Shown: positions 47,046 to 56,593 of the stretch, one piece after another
Layout: the number at the start of each line of letters is the position of its first letter
Position numbering within the stretch: position 1 is the stretch's first letter
Origin: Desulfobacteraceae bacterium
GTDB lineage: Bacteria > Desulfobacterota > Desulfobacteria > Desulfobacterales > Desulfobacteraceae
Length of the DNA stretch: 64,000 nt
NCBI GenBank assembly: GCA_016743945.1
Contig: JADGFI010000007.1
Span: 62,001 to 126,000, forward strand
Direction of reading: 5' to 3'
Position numbers and translations under genes: made by a program
Notes under the pieces: generated by a model
Told to the model about the DNA's origin: nothing
Database searches by the model: none
The model's input: the letters and a program-made list of their open reading frames with translations, nothing else

Positions 47046-47904
47046 CTTATTATCTCCTTATCTTAATAAAGTTAATAAAACATGATTACTTTCGATATTT
47101 TGATTTATCGTGGAAACAAAAATTGAAGCGTCCAATTTAATGACCAATCAGGTGCACCAACGGATTTTACTATATTAATGTAAAGATTTATCAGAATTAA
47201 CATACTTTCTCACTATTGTCCAAAACAGATTTTAAAGAATACAGTATGAAAATTCTTTCTTGTTGTTAAAAGTTAATTAGCAAAAAAAACAACACAAGGA
47301 GGAGGAATTTAACAGACGATAAGTCCTGAGTCTTTAACTATAGAGACGAGAAAAAAATTCAAAAAACCGGGTAGTTCCAAAATTATTAACCACTGATCCA
47401 AAAATCAACATTACTGGCATTATGATTTTTCCAAAAATCAACAATTCAAACGGTATCATTGACTTTATGAACAAATCAAAACACCCTTAATTAAAATGGA
47501 AATTTAAATGAGTGATCTTTGAACTGCAATCCAGGGAACATGCATTAAACGTGCAGATATCTTTTTATAAACACTTTTCCGAAATACCAGATATAAAATA
47601 GAAAATTTTCAAAGCCTCCTACTTGGATACTACCGGGCAAATGTGCGCCGGTATGCACCGAGTGTCTCCTCATGGGAACTAAAATGAAATGGTGAAATGA
47701 TCCACATACGCCATAGAATATAGATGGAAAGGGACAGACCTCACTAATCAGCAGACAGAAAAAGTTGTAGATTGGATGAACTTTGAATCTTTCTGGCTAG
47801 GTTTTGGTCATTTCTTGTGATCGAAAAGCGCATGTTTAACACGCACTCACAAAATCTTTGATATTGCGATAGAAGGGTGGGGTCAACTCTCGTATCCGAA
47901 AAAA
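47046..47904. other. non-coding gap in the accessory block
   Basis: About 860 bases upstream of the arylsulfatase with no reading frame I can support. Stop codons are dense in all frames. The sequence looks like decayed DNA, perhaps lost cassette or IS material, but I recognise no fragment. Confidence 0.5.
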
Positions 47905-47921
47905 GGGTCAATCATTGACCC
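47905..47921. repeat. palindrome GGGTCAATCATTGACCC, right copy
   Basis: Matches the palindrome at 39581 with one central base change; here it lies 10 nt beyond the mvhA terminator. Confidence 0.7.
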
Positions 47922-47931
47922 ATAAGAACAT

Positions 47932-47960
47932 AAAAAGGGTGCAGATTTCTCTGCACCCTT
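47932..47960 (-). terminator. rho-independent terminator of the hdr-mvh operon
   Basis: GGGTGCAG-N6-CTGCACCC, followed on the minus strand by TTTTT. It lies 22 nt after the mvhA stop. Confidence 0.88.
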
Positions 47961-47981
47961 AAGCTTGTAAGCGCTTTACTA

Positions 47982-49412
47982 TTAAAGTTCCTGGCCGTTT
48001 TTATCCACGATTTTAATGTCAATCATTTTACCGCCATCCAGGCGGTGAGTTGCACAGGAAATTCAGGGGTCGTAGGCACGAACGGCCATCTCCACCTTGT
48101 TCAGAATTGTTTCATCCACTTTTCCCTCATGGATCAGAAGTCTGGCTGCCTGCTCCACGCTCATGCTGATGGGGGCCAGGTTGTGGGTGGTGCCCACAAT
48201 CATGTTGGCCGAAACAATCAATCCGTTATCATCGGTGGTATAGTCATGGATGAGGGTCCCTCTGGGGGCCTCCACATGACCCACACCGCGGCCGGCTTTT
48301 GGGGTCACGTCAAACCGTGTCTCCTTGCCGCAGATGGCAGGATCGGACAGCAGTTCAAGGGTCTTTTCACAGGCATATACAAGCTCGATGAGCCGGGCCC
48401 AATGATAGAGCAGGGTATGCTGGGCCGGGCGGCCAAAGCTTGTTCTGAATTCTTCCAGTTCCGCCTGTGCCAGGGGGGTTGAAATCTGGTCGCAGGTATT
48501 GATTCTGGCAAGGCAGTTGGAGCGGTAGATCCCACGGGGCTGATCAAGGTCCATGGAAAATCCTTCGTCCCAGGATTTGGCATAGGGAAATTTCCCATAG
48601 GAGGTCTCTGCAACGTGTTCGCTGATATAATCCAGGTAGTCTGAATTATCAAAATCAGAATAGGTCCCATCGGGCTTCATGAGCCGAATTTTACCGTCGT
48701 AGAAATTTAAAGAGCCCTGGTCATCAACCGTACCGATAAAGCCTGTGGTGATGCTGCCGATGGTGGTGACCTCTTTCAGGTAATTGGGGAAGATGTTTTC
48801 CTTGGCATGGGCCATGGAAAATTTGGCAAAATCCAGCAGGGTCTTTGTGTCCTCCATAAGGCTTTTGCGCTGGCTGTCGGACATGGGTTTGGCAAATCCG
48901 CCGGGCACGGCTGCAATGGGGTGAATTACCTTGCCGGCAAATTTTTCCATCATCATCTGGCCCAATTGGCGCATTTGGATGACCTTCCTGGCAAGTTCGG
49001 GTGCGGCCTTTGCAATACCGATGACGTTTCTCACCTTGTAATCGGCATCCGGGCCCAGAACAAAATCAGGCGCTGCCAGAAAATAAAAGTGGAGAATCTT
49101 GTCATTGATATGGGCCATGTTCTGCATGCATTCTCTGAGGATATGGCCAGCAGGAGCCACATCGGCACCAAAACAGGCATCAACCGCCTTGGTGGAAGAC
49201 AGATGATGGTGCCATGGGCAGATACCGCAAATTCGGGTGACAATCCGTGTCACCTCTTCAGCAGGTTTTCCCTGGACATATTTTTCAAATCCGCGGATGG
49301 AACTAAAATGGGTGGTGGCTGTTTCCACTTCACCCGTGTCATCCAATTGTATTTTAATGCTCGCATGCCCTTCAATCCTTGACAGGGGAGCGATATTAAT
49401 TGTTTTTCCCAT
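47982..49412 (-). CDS. mvhA: selenocysteine-containing F420-non-reducing hydrogenase large subunit (MvhA/VhuA+VhuU)
   Basis: A 476-residue group 3c NiFe hydrogenase large subunit. L1 motif RICGICPWHHH (about residue 62). The C-terminal nickel motif reads DP-UGA-ISCATH: the in-frame TGA at 48063-48065 is codon 450 and takes the place of the nickel Cys, so it should be Sec. After the His, 20 residues (RLDGG ... GQEL) form the tail removed by the maturation protease. Conventional translation stops at 48063. ATG 49412 follows AAGGAGG and lies 5 nt after mvhG; a longer open frame to 50339 is only an out-of-frame reading of mvhG. Confidence 0.93.
48031..48045 (-). promoter_or_regulatory. SECIS-like hairpin of mvhA
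   Basis: CCGCC-TGGAT-GGCGG on the minus strand, starting 17 nt after the UGA of codon 450, with a GGA loop. Position and size fit a bacterial selenocysteine insertion element. The same hairpin survives in the remnant at 39453. Confidence 0.65.
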
Positions 49413-49416
49413 TATT

Positions 49417-50352
49417 TTATAAGCCTCCTTTTTTGTTGGCAACCAATCGGTTGTGAGCGCCTGAAAATCTGAGCAGGCTGTCCCTGTCCGGCAGGCTTTT
49501 GATATCAATCCCGTTGGAAGCAAGTGCATTGAGCATGTCCAGAAGCTGGTTGCCTTCTTGTCTGACCGGGCCGTAGCAGCCCCGGCAGGGAACCCGGGCA
49601 CTGATACACCGGGGAGCTTCTCCATCGTTACCGGCACAGCCAGCTCTCGTAACAGGCCCTGCACACAGATACCCTTGCTCCAGAAGACATTGCATCTGGT
49701 CCAGGGGTTGATCCGGATCAAATTCTGGGGTGGTAATGAATCGTTTGATTTCCTTGACCTTTCCTTTTCCCGAACGGATGGTGGGGCAGGTGTCGCAGAC
49801 GCTTTTAAAGGGCAGATCAGGTGTTTCTCCTGCCAGCAGAGCCAGGATTGCGCTTGCAATCTGGTCCGGGTGAGGGGGGCAGCCAGGCAGATAAATATCA
49901 ACCTTAATCTGCTCATCCAGGGCATAGCATCGGTCCAAAAGTTTGGGCAGCCCCTGGCTGGGAACCACGTTATTGGGATCTGTGCTTTCGGTGTGATAGT
50001 ACTGATCAAATAGTTCTTCATTGGTATATGAATTGATAAGCGCTGGTATTCCGCCGTGGGTGGCACAGGTGCCAAGGGCGATGAGAATATCACATTTTTT
50101 GCGCATCTCATGGGCCACTTCCAGGTGTTCCTCATTGCGGATTCCGCCGGACAAAAGTCCCACCGTGGCTTTGGGGATGTCAATTTGAGTCTTGTCCCCC
50201 AGTTGGCCATAGTGTTTGTGATCCATGAGAACCGGAATGTGAACAAAATCCAATTGGGGCAACAGGTCCAGCAGGGTTTCCCCCAGGTTGAGGATTGCGA
50301 TTTCACATCCCGAACAGGAGTTGAGCCATTCGCTGGCAACTTTTACTGGCAT
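49417..50352 (-). CDS. mvhG: F420-non-reducing hydrogenase small subunit MvhG
   Basis: A 311-residue iron-sulfur subunit. SEWLNSCSGCEIAIL carries the first Cys pair of the proximal [4Fe-4S] cluster; LIALGTCATHGGIPAL and LPGCPPHPDQI supply further ligands, and the C-terminal part has two more Cys sets (AGPVTRAGCAG, RVPCRGCYGP). It passes electrons from the nickel site to MvhD. AAAGGAG before ATG; overlaps the end of mvhD by 10 nt. Confidence 0.93.
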   Translation of the reverse strand: MPVKVASEWLNSCSGCEIAILNLGETLLDLLPQLDFVHIPVLMDHKHYGQLGDKTQIDIPKATVGLLSGGIRNEEHLEVAHEMRKKCDILIALGTCATHGGIPALINSYTNEELFDQYYHTESTDPNNVVPSQGLPKLLDRCYALDEQIKVDIYLPGCPPHPDQIASAILALLAGETPDLPFKSVCDTCPTIRSGKGKVKEIKRFITTPEFDPDQPLDQMQCLLEQGYLCAGPVTRAGCAGNDGEAPRCISARVPCRGCYGPVRQEGNQLLDMLNALASNGIDIKSLPDRDSLLRFSGAHNRLVANKKGGL

Positions 50353-50804
50353 GTTTCTATCTCCTTTTGAACAACATGTTTCTTTTTAAACCCATTGGGT
50401 CCCAGGGCTTTAATTTTATTTGTAAATTCGGTTACTTTTTGGGCAAACCTAGGACCTTCCGCGCCGGAAACCCACTCAATAGTGGCCCGTTCCGGGTTGA
50501 TGCCGGCATCTTCCAGCATGAATTTGATAACGTCAAATCTGGCCAAAGCTTTATGATTACCATCCTGGTAATGACATTCACCCAGATGTCAGCCCATGAC
50601 CATGATGCCGTCTGCCCCTTTTTTTAGGGCATCCACCACCAGGTCCGGATGGACCATTCCCGTGCACATGACCCTTATGGCTCGCATGTTTGTGGGGTAT
50701 TCCAGCCTGGAAACTCCTGCTAGATCTCCGCCTGCATAGGAGCACCAATTACAAAGGAAACCAATAATCGTCGGTTCGAAATTTGCTTCAATATTATCTG
50801 GCAT
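50343..50804 (-). CDS. mvhD: selenocysteine-containing MvhD/VhuD electron-transfer subunit
   Basis: A 153-residue [2Fe-2S] subunit linking the hydrogenase to HdrA. FLCNWCSYAGGD and RVMCTGMV give the first Cys ligands. An in-frame TGA (50589-50591, codon 72) falls in VMG-UGA-HLGECHYQDGN, where the family has GCHxGxCHY, so it should be Sec. The two open halves on each side are in the same frame. Methanogen VhuD has Sec at this site. Overlaps mvhG by 10 nt; 24 nt after hdrA. Confidence 0.93.
50556..50572 (-). promoter_or_regulatory. SECIS-like hairpin of mvhD
   Basis: ATTACC-AGGAT-GGTAAT on the minus strand, starting 16 nt after the UGA codon, with the same GGAT in the loop as the mvhA hairpin. 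Confidence 0.62.
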
Positions 50805-50828
50805 TATATTTTTTCTCCTTCAATATCA

Positions 50829-53800
50829 TTACGCATTTTCCAGGATGGCATCCACCTGGGCCTTGAGCTGATTCAGGGTAAATCCGTTTACCACAATTCC
50901 TTCTTTGGGGCAGGTGGCCATGCAAAGTCCACAGCCCTTGCACAGGGCTTGGTTGACTTTCACTCTCCGGTGTTGCTTTTGGTTATCTTTGTACTCGACA
51001 AGTTCCAGAGCATTGTAGGGACAAATATCCAGGCACAGGGCGCATCCGTCACAATTGTGGGTGACACAGGACTTAATGGCATCCAGTTTCATGGTTTTCT
51101 TGGAGAGAATAACACTGGCTCTGGATGCGGCAGCCTGGCCCTGGGCAATGGCTTCGTCAATGGGTTTGGGGTAGTGGCACATGCCGCCAAGAAAAACCCC
51201 GTCCACAGTGGAATCAACTGGTTTTAACTTGGGATGGGATTCCATGAGAAAGCCATCGGCATTAACCGAACATTTGAACAGATTGACAAAGGGCGTCGTG
51301 TCGTTGGGGACAATGGCCGATGCCAGAGTGATGATATCGGTTTCTATGGTGATATCCCTCTGGAGAATTGAATCAAATATATCCACCAGAAGGGTGTTGC
51401 CTTTTTTGCGAACAACGGGTTTTCTATCCCGGGTGTATTTAATGAAAATAATTCCCAGATTACGGGCTTCTCTGTAAATGGTTTCCATGGCCGAGTAGGT
51501 TCGGATATCTCGGTACAGAATAAAGACGTCCATGTCTGGTTTTATCTTTTTGAGCCGAATCGCTTTTTTGATGGACTGGGTGCAGCAAATCCTGGAACAA
51601 TAAGGGTGCTCCTGGTTTCTGGAGCCCACGCACTGGATAAAGACAGCAGATGTCATATTATGGGCAAGCGCTGGGTCCGCCTTCATTCTGGCATTGAACT
51701 CCAGGGAGGTCATCACCCGATCGTCTTGTTTGTACAGGTATTCATCGGGTTTGTATTCATTCCCACCCGTTGTAATGATGCAGGCACCAAACTCGATATC
51801 TTCGATTTTACCGTTGACATTCAATTCCCCTGTAAAGCTGCCCACAAAACCTGCCACAGAGTTCAAGGTGGTCTGGGTCAATACCCGGATTCGATCGTGG
51901 GTCAGAACATTTTCTTTCAGGAGTGCCAAATGGGCCTGGATATCTTCGTCTTTCCAGGTTTTCCACAGATGGTTGCCCACCCCGCCAAGAGTCTCCTGTT
52001 TTTCAATCAACAGGGTTTCGTACCCTTGATCCGCAAGATTCCGGGCCGCACTCATTCCGGCAAGACCCCCGCCAATAACAAGGGCTTTGGGGGTTATATT
52101 TACCTGAATATCTTCCAGGGGGAAATTGCGTGCCACTTTTGCAATGGCCATTTTAATTTGTTCTTTTGCCTTTGCCGTGGCTTTTTCCGGTTCATTGGGA
52201 TGAACCCATGCATTCATATTTCGGATATTGGCCATTTCCACCATGTACTTGTTGAGCCCGATGCTCTGAAGGGTTTCCTGGAACAAAGGTTCATGGGTTC
52301 TAGGGGTACAGGCGGCAATCACGATGGCATTCAGGTTTTGTTTCTGGATGGTCTTGGCAATGAGATCCTGGGTATCGGAAGAACAGGTGAACATATTGTT
52401 TTCCACATAGGCAACCCCGGGCTGATCCTTGCAAAACTCAGCCACGGCCTTTACATCCACCACCGAGGAAATGTTGCTGCCGCAGGCGCAGACAAACACA
52501 CCGATGCGCCTTTCCTGGCCGGAAATATCAAATTCTTCCACAAAGGTTTTCTCAATGGACAGCGTGCCCTGGGCCTCTGCCAGAACCGATTTTACCTGGG
52601 CTGCTGCTGTGGATGCAACGGCAACGGACTGGGGAATGGCTTTGGGGCCTTGAAAGCTGCCCGTTACAAAGATGCCTTCCTTTTTGGTGGCCACCGGATC
52701 AAAGCTGTTGGTCTTTGCAAAATTGAACTGATCCAGTTCGATGTGGCATTTTTTCGCAAGATCCATTGCATCTTCCGGCGCTTGAAGGCCGATGGAGAGA
52801 ACTACCATGTCAAAAAATTGGTCGTGGTTTTGGCCTTTATCATCGGTCCATACCATGGTGACGCCTGATCCGTCCGGTCCTTTTAGCAGGGTGTGGGGGC
52901 GGGCTTTGACATACTTTACGCCTTTTTCCCTGGAGTTCTCATAATACCGCTCATATTCTTTTCCAGGGGTTCGGATGTCCATGTAAAAGATGGTTTGGTC
53001 ACTTTCTCCTGGGGGCAGGTGACTCTGGGTCATGACGGCTTGTTTGATGGCATACATGCAGCAAACACTGGAACAATAGCCGTTGTCTGCGCAATTTGTG
53101 TTTCTGGAGCCAACACACTGTATCCAGGCAATTTTGCTGGGTTCTCGGCCGTCTGATTCTTTTTTCAGGTGGCCCATGGAAGGACCCGAGGCGGACAGCA
53201 TTCTTTCATATTCAAGACTTGTTACCACATCTGGAATATTGTCATACCCGTAGTAATCAACACCTTCAGGAGAAAATGGCTTGAATCCCGGAGCCAGAAT
53301 TATGGCACCCACGTTGATGTCAACAAACTGGGTTTTCATGTCATGGTTGATGGCGCCGGTGGGGCAGACATCAACACAGATACCGCATTTACCCCGGGTC
53401 AGAAAGATGCAGTTATCGGGATCTATGGCGTATTTAAGAGGGACGGTTTGACCATATTTAATGTAGGCTGCTTTGCGCTTGTTCAACCCCATGTTGTACT
53501 CGTCGTCCACTTTTTTGGGACATTTCTGGGCACACAACCCGCAGGCAATACATTTTTTCTCGTCTATAAACCGAGGGCTTTTCTTAATCTTAACGGTAAA
53601 ATTTCCCAATTCGCCCTGGACTTCTTCAATTTGGGAAAGGGTCATCAATTCAATGTTTAAGTGCCGACCGCACTCAACCAGTTTGGGTGAGATGATTCAC
53701 ATGGCGCAATCGTTGGTGGGGAAGGTCTTGTCCAATTGGGACATGGCCCCCCCGATACCCGAACTTTTTTCCACAAGATAGACATAAAATCCGGAATCTG

Positions 53801-53876
53801 CCATGTCTAATGCTGCCTGGATACCGGAGATTCCGCCTCCGGCCATTAAAACCGAACCAATTGGTTTTCCTGCCAT
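50829..53876 (-). CDS. hdrA: selenocysteine-containing HdrA, long form
   Basis: A 1015-residue flavin iron-sulfur protein, the bifurcating core of Hdr complexes. Starting at the ATG at 53876: FAD motif [19 protein letters not shown], then [19 protein letters not shown]; the in-frame TGA at 53697-53699 is codon 60, where HdrA has a cluster Cys, so Sec is expected. Then ferredoxin motifs [14 protein letters not shown] and [11 protein letters not shown], a second FAD motif [19 protein letters not shown] (about 615), and C-terminal [14 protein letters not shown] and [14 protein letters not shown]. Most annotators would start at 53648 and lose 76 residues. No hdrBC is in the window. Confidence 0.93.
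53657..53677 (-). promoter_or_regulatory. SECIS-like hairpin of hdrA
   Basis: TTGAGTGC-GGTCG-GCACTTAA on the minus strand (one G-U pair), starting 19 nt after the UGA codon, with GGU in the loop as in the E. coli fdhF element. Confidence 0.6.
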
Positions 53877-53919
53877 AATTACCTCTTTTACGTGTTAAAT
53901 AGTTTTAAATTCCCCTATC

Positions 53920-54450
53920 TTAAAAGCGCGTACGGCTTTTGAGTTCCTCAATAATTTTTTTTGATGCTATCTTTATCGCTTTCTTTGCAATAGGGCAGAG
54001 GCCCGGGCAAATTTCATTGGGTATGGACTGGGTTTGCATGGCAATAACCTTTACCTCAATTCCTCTTTCTTGAAGCTGCGCGAGCAGGTTCGAGGAAGGG
54101 GCCTGGTGCAGGGAAAAATCAGAAAGCTTTTCCCTGGGCACTGCACCCAGATCTATCTCAAATACCTCGCCTTGTTTCCTGCCCTCCATGGTAACGGCAT
54201 CAATGACAATGACCAATTTTGGTTTTTTTTCCACCAATAGCAGATCAAAAACGAAATCCTTGATACCGGTTCCGGCATCAAGGACCAACACTGAATCCGG
54301 GAATGAATGATTTGCTGTCAAATAGGCGACAACTTCCGGACCAAATCCATCATTTCCGAACAAGGTGTTGCCACACCCGAATACCAAATATTGTTTTTCG
54401 TAAATCAGAGTTGTCACTGGTTTTATACCACCCAAAGCTTGCTGAATCAT
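53920..54450 (-). CDS. hydrogenase maturation endopeptidase (HycI/HyaD family)
   Basis: A 176-residue protease that trims the C-terminus of hydrogenase large subunits once nickel is inserted. FGCGNTLFGNDGFGPEVV carries the first nickel-binding acid, and VLVLDAGTGIKD and VIVIDAVTM follow; a His late in the sequence (LHQAPSSNLL) completes the site. First gene of the hdr-mvh operon, so its target is the Sec-containing MvhA. The start ATG has no good ribosome site. Confidence 0.88.
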   Translation of the reverse strand: MIQQALGGIKPVTTLIYEKQYLVFGCGNTLFGNDGFGPEVVAYLTANHSFPDSVLVLDAGTGIKDFVFDLLLVEKKPKLVIVIDAVTMEGRKQGEVFEIDLGAVPREKLSDFSLHQAPSSNLLAQLQERGIEVKVIAMQTQSIPNEICPGLCPIAKKAIKIASKKIIEELKSRTRF

Positions 54451-54546
54451 TAAAAAATAAATACATTATATTTAATAAACAGACATTAATAAATAACTAT
54501 TGTCTATAAATTGTATTATAGTTTATCTGAGAAAAAAAGTTTAATC

Positions 54547-54573
54547 ATTATCAGGTATTTTGGAGTAAGTCAA
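54547..54573 (-). promoter_or_regulatory. possible sigma-70 promoter of the hdr-mvh operon
   Basis: TTGACT (54573-54568) and GATAAT (54552-54547) on the minus strand, 15 nt apart, about 100 nt upstream of the protease gene. Spacing is short. The remainder of the 54451-54812 gap is very A/T-rich with no gene. Confidence 0.3.
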
Positions 54574-54812
54574 TTGGATATTTGAAAAAAAATGGTAACG
54601 GTTTTTTAATATTACAAAGCAAAGAAAAATTTATAACTATCTAAAAATAAAAATGATTCTGCTTCGTCCCCAAAAAAACGTTTTCTGAGGGACTGATCCT
54701 GTTAATTCTGTTGTGTTAATATTGTTGTTTTTTTTTGTGTATTTTTCAGGTTGTTTTTCAGGATTTTTGTGCGGTGGGTTTAGAAAATGATTTTATTCTT
54801 TAAAATTCTTGC

Positions 54813-54841
54813 TTGACACCCTGAAATAGAAATGATAAATA
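54813..54841 (+). promoter_or_regulatory. sigma-70 promoter of tRNA-Pro
   Basis: TTGACA, 17 nt, TAAATA, 15 nt upstream of the tRNA. The same TTGACA-17-TAAATA combination occurs at 21281 before the hybrid kinase. Confidence 0.55.
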
Positions 54842-54856
54842 CCGCCTTGTTTTGTA

Positions 54857-54933
54857 CGGGGCGTAGCGCAGTCTGGTAGCGCACTTGTCTGGGGGACAAG
54901 TGGTCGCAAGTTCAAATCTTGCCGTCCCGACCA
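54857..54933 (+). tRNA. tRNA-Pro (anticodon GGG)
   Basis: A 77-nt cloverleaf with encoded CCA. Acceptor arms CGGGGCG and CGTCCCG pair with one G-U, the anticodon stem-loop is CTTGT-CTGGGGG-ACAAG (anticodon GGG), and the T arm is GCAAG-TTCAAAT-CTTGC. It reads Pro CCC/CCU. tRNA genes are common integration sites, and phage-like genes start just beyond this one. Confidence 0.95.
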
Positions 54934-54951
54934 AACCCAACTCTTGATACT

Positions 54952-54988
54952 AAAGGCTTTCGAGGTTTTACCTTGAAAGCCTTTTTTG
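54952..54988 (+). terminator. rho-independent terminator after tRNA-Pro
   Basis: AAAGGCTTTC and GAAAGCCTTT form a 10-bp stem around a 13-nt loop and are followed by TTTG, 18 nt after the tRNA. Confidence 0.8.
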
Positions 54989-55213
54989 TTTGAAAAAGGC
55001 TGTTGGGTCACGAATTGGGTCACGATTCAGAGGGTGTTGGAAAAATAAATACCCGGCCAAAATATGACCGGGCTGTTGATCCGTGTTTAACTTTTCTCCC
55101 GGGAAGCAGAAGGGATATTATAGGCTTATGTGGTGGCCTATATGAGATATTCCATGTTATCTGGATACATGGCTCCCTCCCGGTCCCAGATCTCTATGAG
55201 TATAAAACGCAGC

Positions 55214-56056
55214 CTATTCAATATCACTTCTAAAATTTTTGATGTCATTTTCTATAACACTTTTCAGGTGGCTCGAAAAAAAATCTTCATTATCATATCT
55301 ACCTAACTTATTATTTTTAATATCTATTAATATTTTTTCATGGGTCGTAGCTTTAAATTCCGGGAAACAACCTGAAACGGCAGGGTCACAGGAGTCAATT
55401 ATTTCATCCTGTATCTCAAATAGCTCCCCATCCTTTTTGAAAAGAATAAAAATGGGTTCGTAATATACGTTTGAAGGCAAAGTGCATGAATGAGCATAGA
55501 TAAAATCCATATCATCAAAATTATTGATCCTCTCAATACTTCTTTCCAGAATTTCTCTACATTTTTTCCTCAGGGTAGAACCTTTGGGATAAACAGTTCC
55601 TAAAACTTCCCAAAGAAAATGATACTTTTTGTTTTCTATAGTTTTAAAGTAGGGTATAAATTCTTTGCAGATATCACCAGCATTCTTAAGCTCTCTCAAT
55701 GTATGGGAAGTGACACGGACACCTTCCTCAAAAGCCTCCAAATAATACATTATTGAGTCGTCATATGGAATTTGCGTCTTGAAATATTTGCCCCAAACGT
55801 ATAGATGCTTTGCCGCTATCGATGGAGAATGATCATAGCCATATGTTTGAGGCCATATTATAGCCACCCCGCTATCTTTTATTCTGAGCCCTTTAAATTT
55901 TTCAATTTCTTCTTCGTTAAACTCCATATTAAATAGTTCTTTATGGGTAGCCCATTTGCAAAAATTTATTTTTGTTTGAAAACCATCTGAAAAGTATAAC
56001 TTTACAATAAAATCTCCGAGATGATCTAATTTATGTATGATCGTATTTTTTTTCAT
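55214..56056 (-). CDS. hypothetical protein with DUF2442-like N-terminus
   Basis: About 280 residues. The first 80 or so (FIVKLYFSDGFQTKINF ... GVAIIWPQTYGYDHSP) resemble the DUF2442 fold, a small domain of toxin-antitoxin and phage-like loci. The rest, with TSHTLRELKNAGDICKEF and YYEPIFILFKKDGELFEIQ, is not recognised. ATG at 56056 is preferred; a TTG at 56110 is in frame. A/T-rich, unlike the genes left of the tRNA, consistent with transfer. Confidence 0.55.
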   Translation of the reverse strand: MKKNTIIHKLDHLGDFIVKLYFSDGFQTKINFCKWATHKELFNMEFNEEEIEKFKGLRIKDSGVAIIWPQTYGYDHSPSIAAKHLYVWGKYFKTQIPYDDSIMYYLEAFEEGVRVTSHTLRELKNAGDICKEFIPYFKTIENKKYHFLWEVLGTVYPKGSTLRKKCREILERSIERINNFDDMDFIYAHSCTLPSNVYYEPIFILFKKDGELFEIQDEIIDSCDPAVSGCFPEFKATTHEKILIDIKNNKLGRYDNEDFFSSHLKSVIENDIKNFRSDIE

Positions 56057-56157
56057 ATAATTTCCCACATTCATAAACATTCGATACTGTTGAACACTTC
56101 TCTTTTTCAAATCACTTGAATGGTATGAAAAATGTTAACGATCCTACATAAAAAGGA

Positions 56158-56361
56158 TCAGTCAGCCCCATCACCGCCACTTTCACAAATACCAAATCCA
56201 GCATCAGTTAACCTGTGAATAGTTTCGGCTAATTCTTTATCTCCTCCAGGCCATACCAATTCCGGCTCATCTGAAATCTCGGCCTTATTGGCATCAAGGA
56301 GAGCACTCACTATAAAATAATCCGTTACGTTTTTCAACTGGGCGATCCGCCCCAAATCCAC
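56158..56361 (-). CDS. small hypothetical protein, possibly a fragment
   Basis: 67 acidic residues (DYFIVSALLDANKAEISDEPELVW, ending ESGGDGAD) starting from a GTG with no clear ribosome site. It may be the C-terminal piece of a longer phage-type protein. Function unknown. Confidence 0.35.
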   Translation of the reverse strand: MDLGRIAQLKNVTDYFIVSALLDANKAEISDEPELVWPGGDKELAETIHRLTDAGFGICESGGDGAD

Positions 56362-56593
56362 CGCCTATTTTTTTATAGAACCCTCCAAAGCAAAATCGGG
56401 GGGGATTTTTTTAAGATCGTGCGCCTATTTCGACTGCACTGAGCTTTTTCGAGGCCCAAACACTTGAGAGTGCCGATTTTTGGGCGCAACTATCCTGTGG
56501 CGTGTGATATATACATAAATTCTGGGCGTACATCTTGGTCATAAGTTTATCCGGAAGGAGCTCAAGCTTCCTGTAGCATAGCAATTTGTTTAC

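Noticed and set aside
49413..50339. Long 758-codon minus ORF that would extend MvhA upstream
   Set aside because: The first 309 codons are an out-of-frame reading of mvhG; the true start MGKTINIAPLSRIEGHA at 49412 has AAGGAGG.
50589..50591. mvhD as a pseudogene with a nonsense mutation
   Set aside because: UGA lies at the conserved Cys, the flanks are intact, and two other operon genes show the same pattern.
51606..52868. 420-codon plus ORF
   Set aside because: Antisense shadow of hdrA; rich in Gly, His and Phe as expected from reading the complement.
54793..55023. Minus-strand ORF of 76 codons with [19 protein letters not shown]
   Set aside because: It is the well-known false reading through a tRNA gene, here tRNA-Pro.
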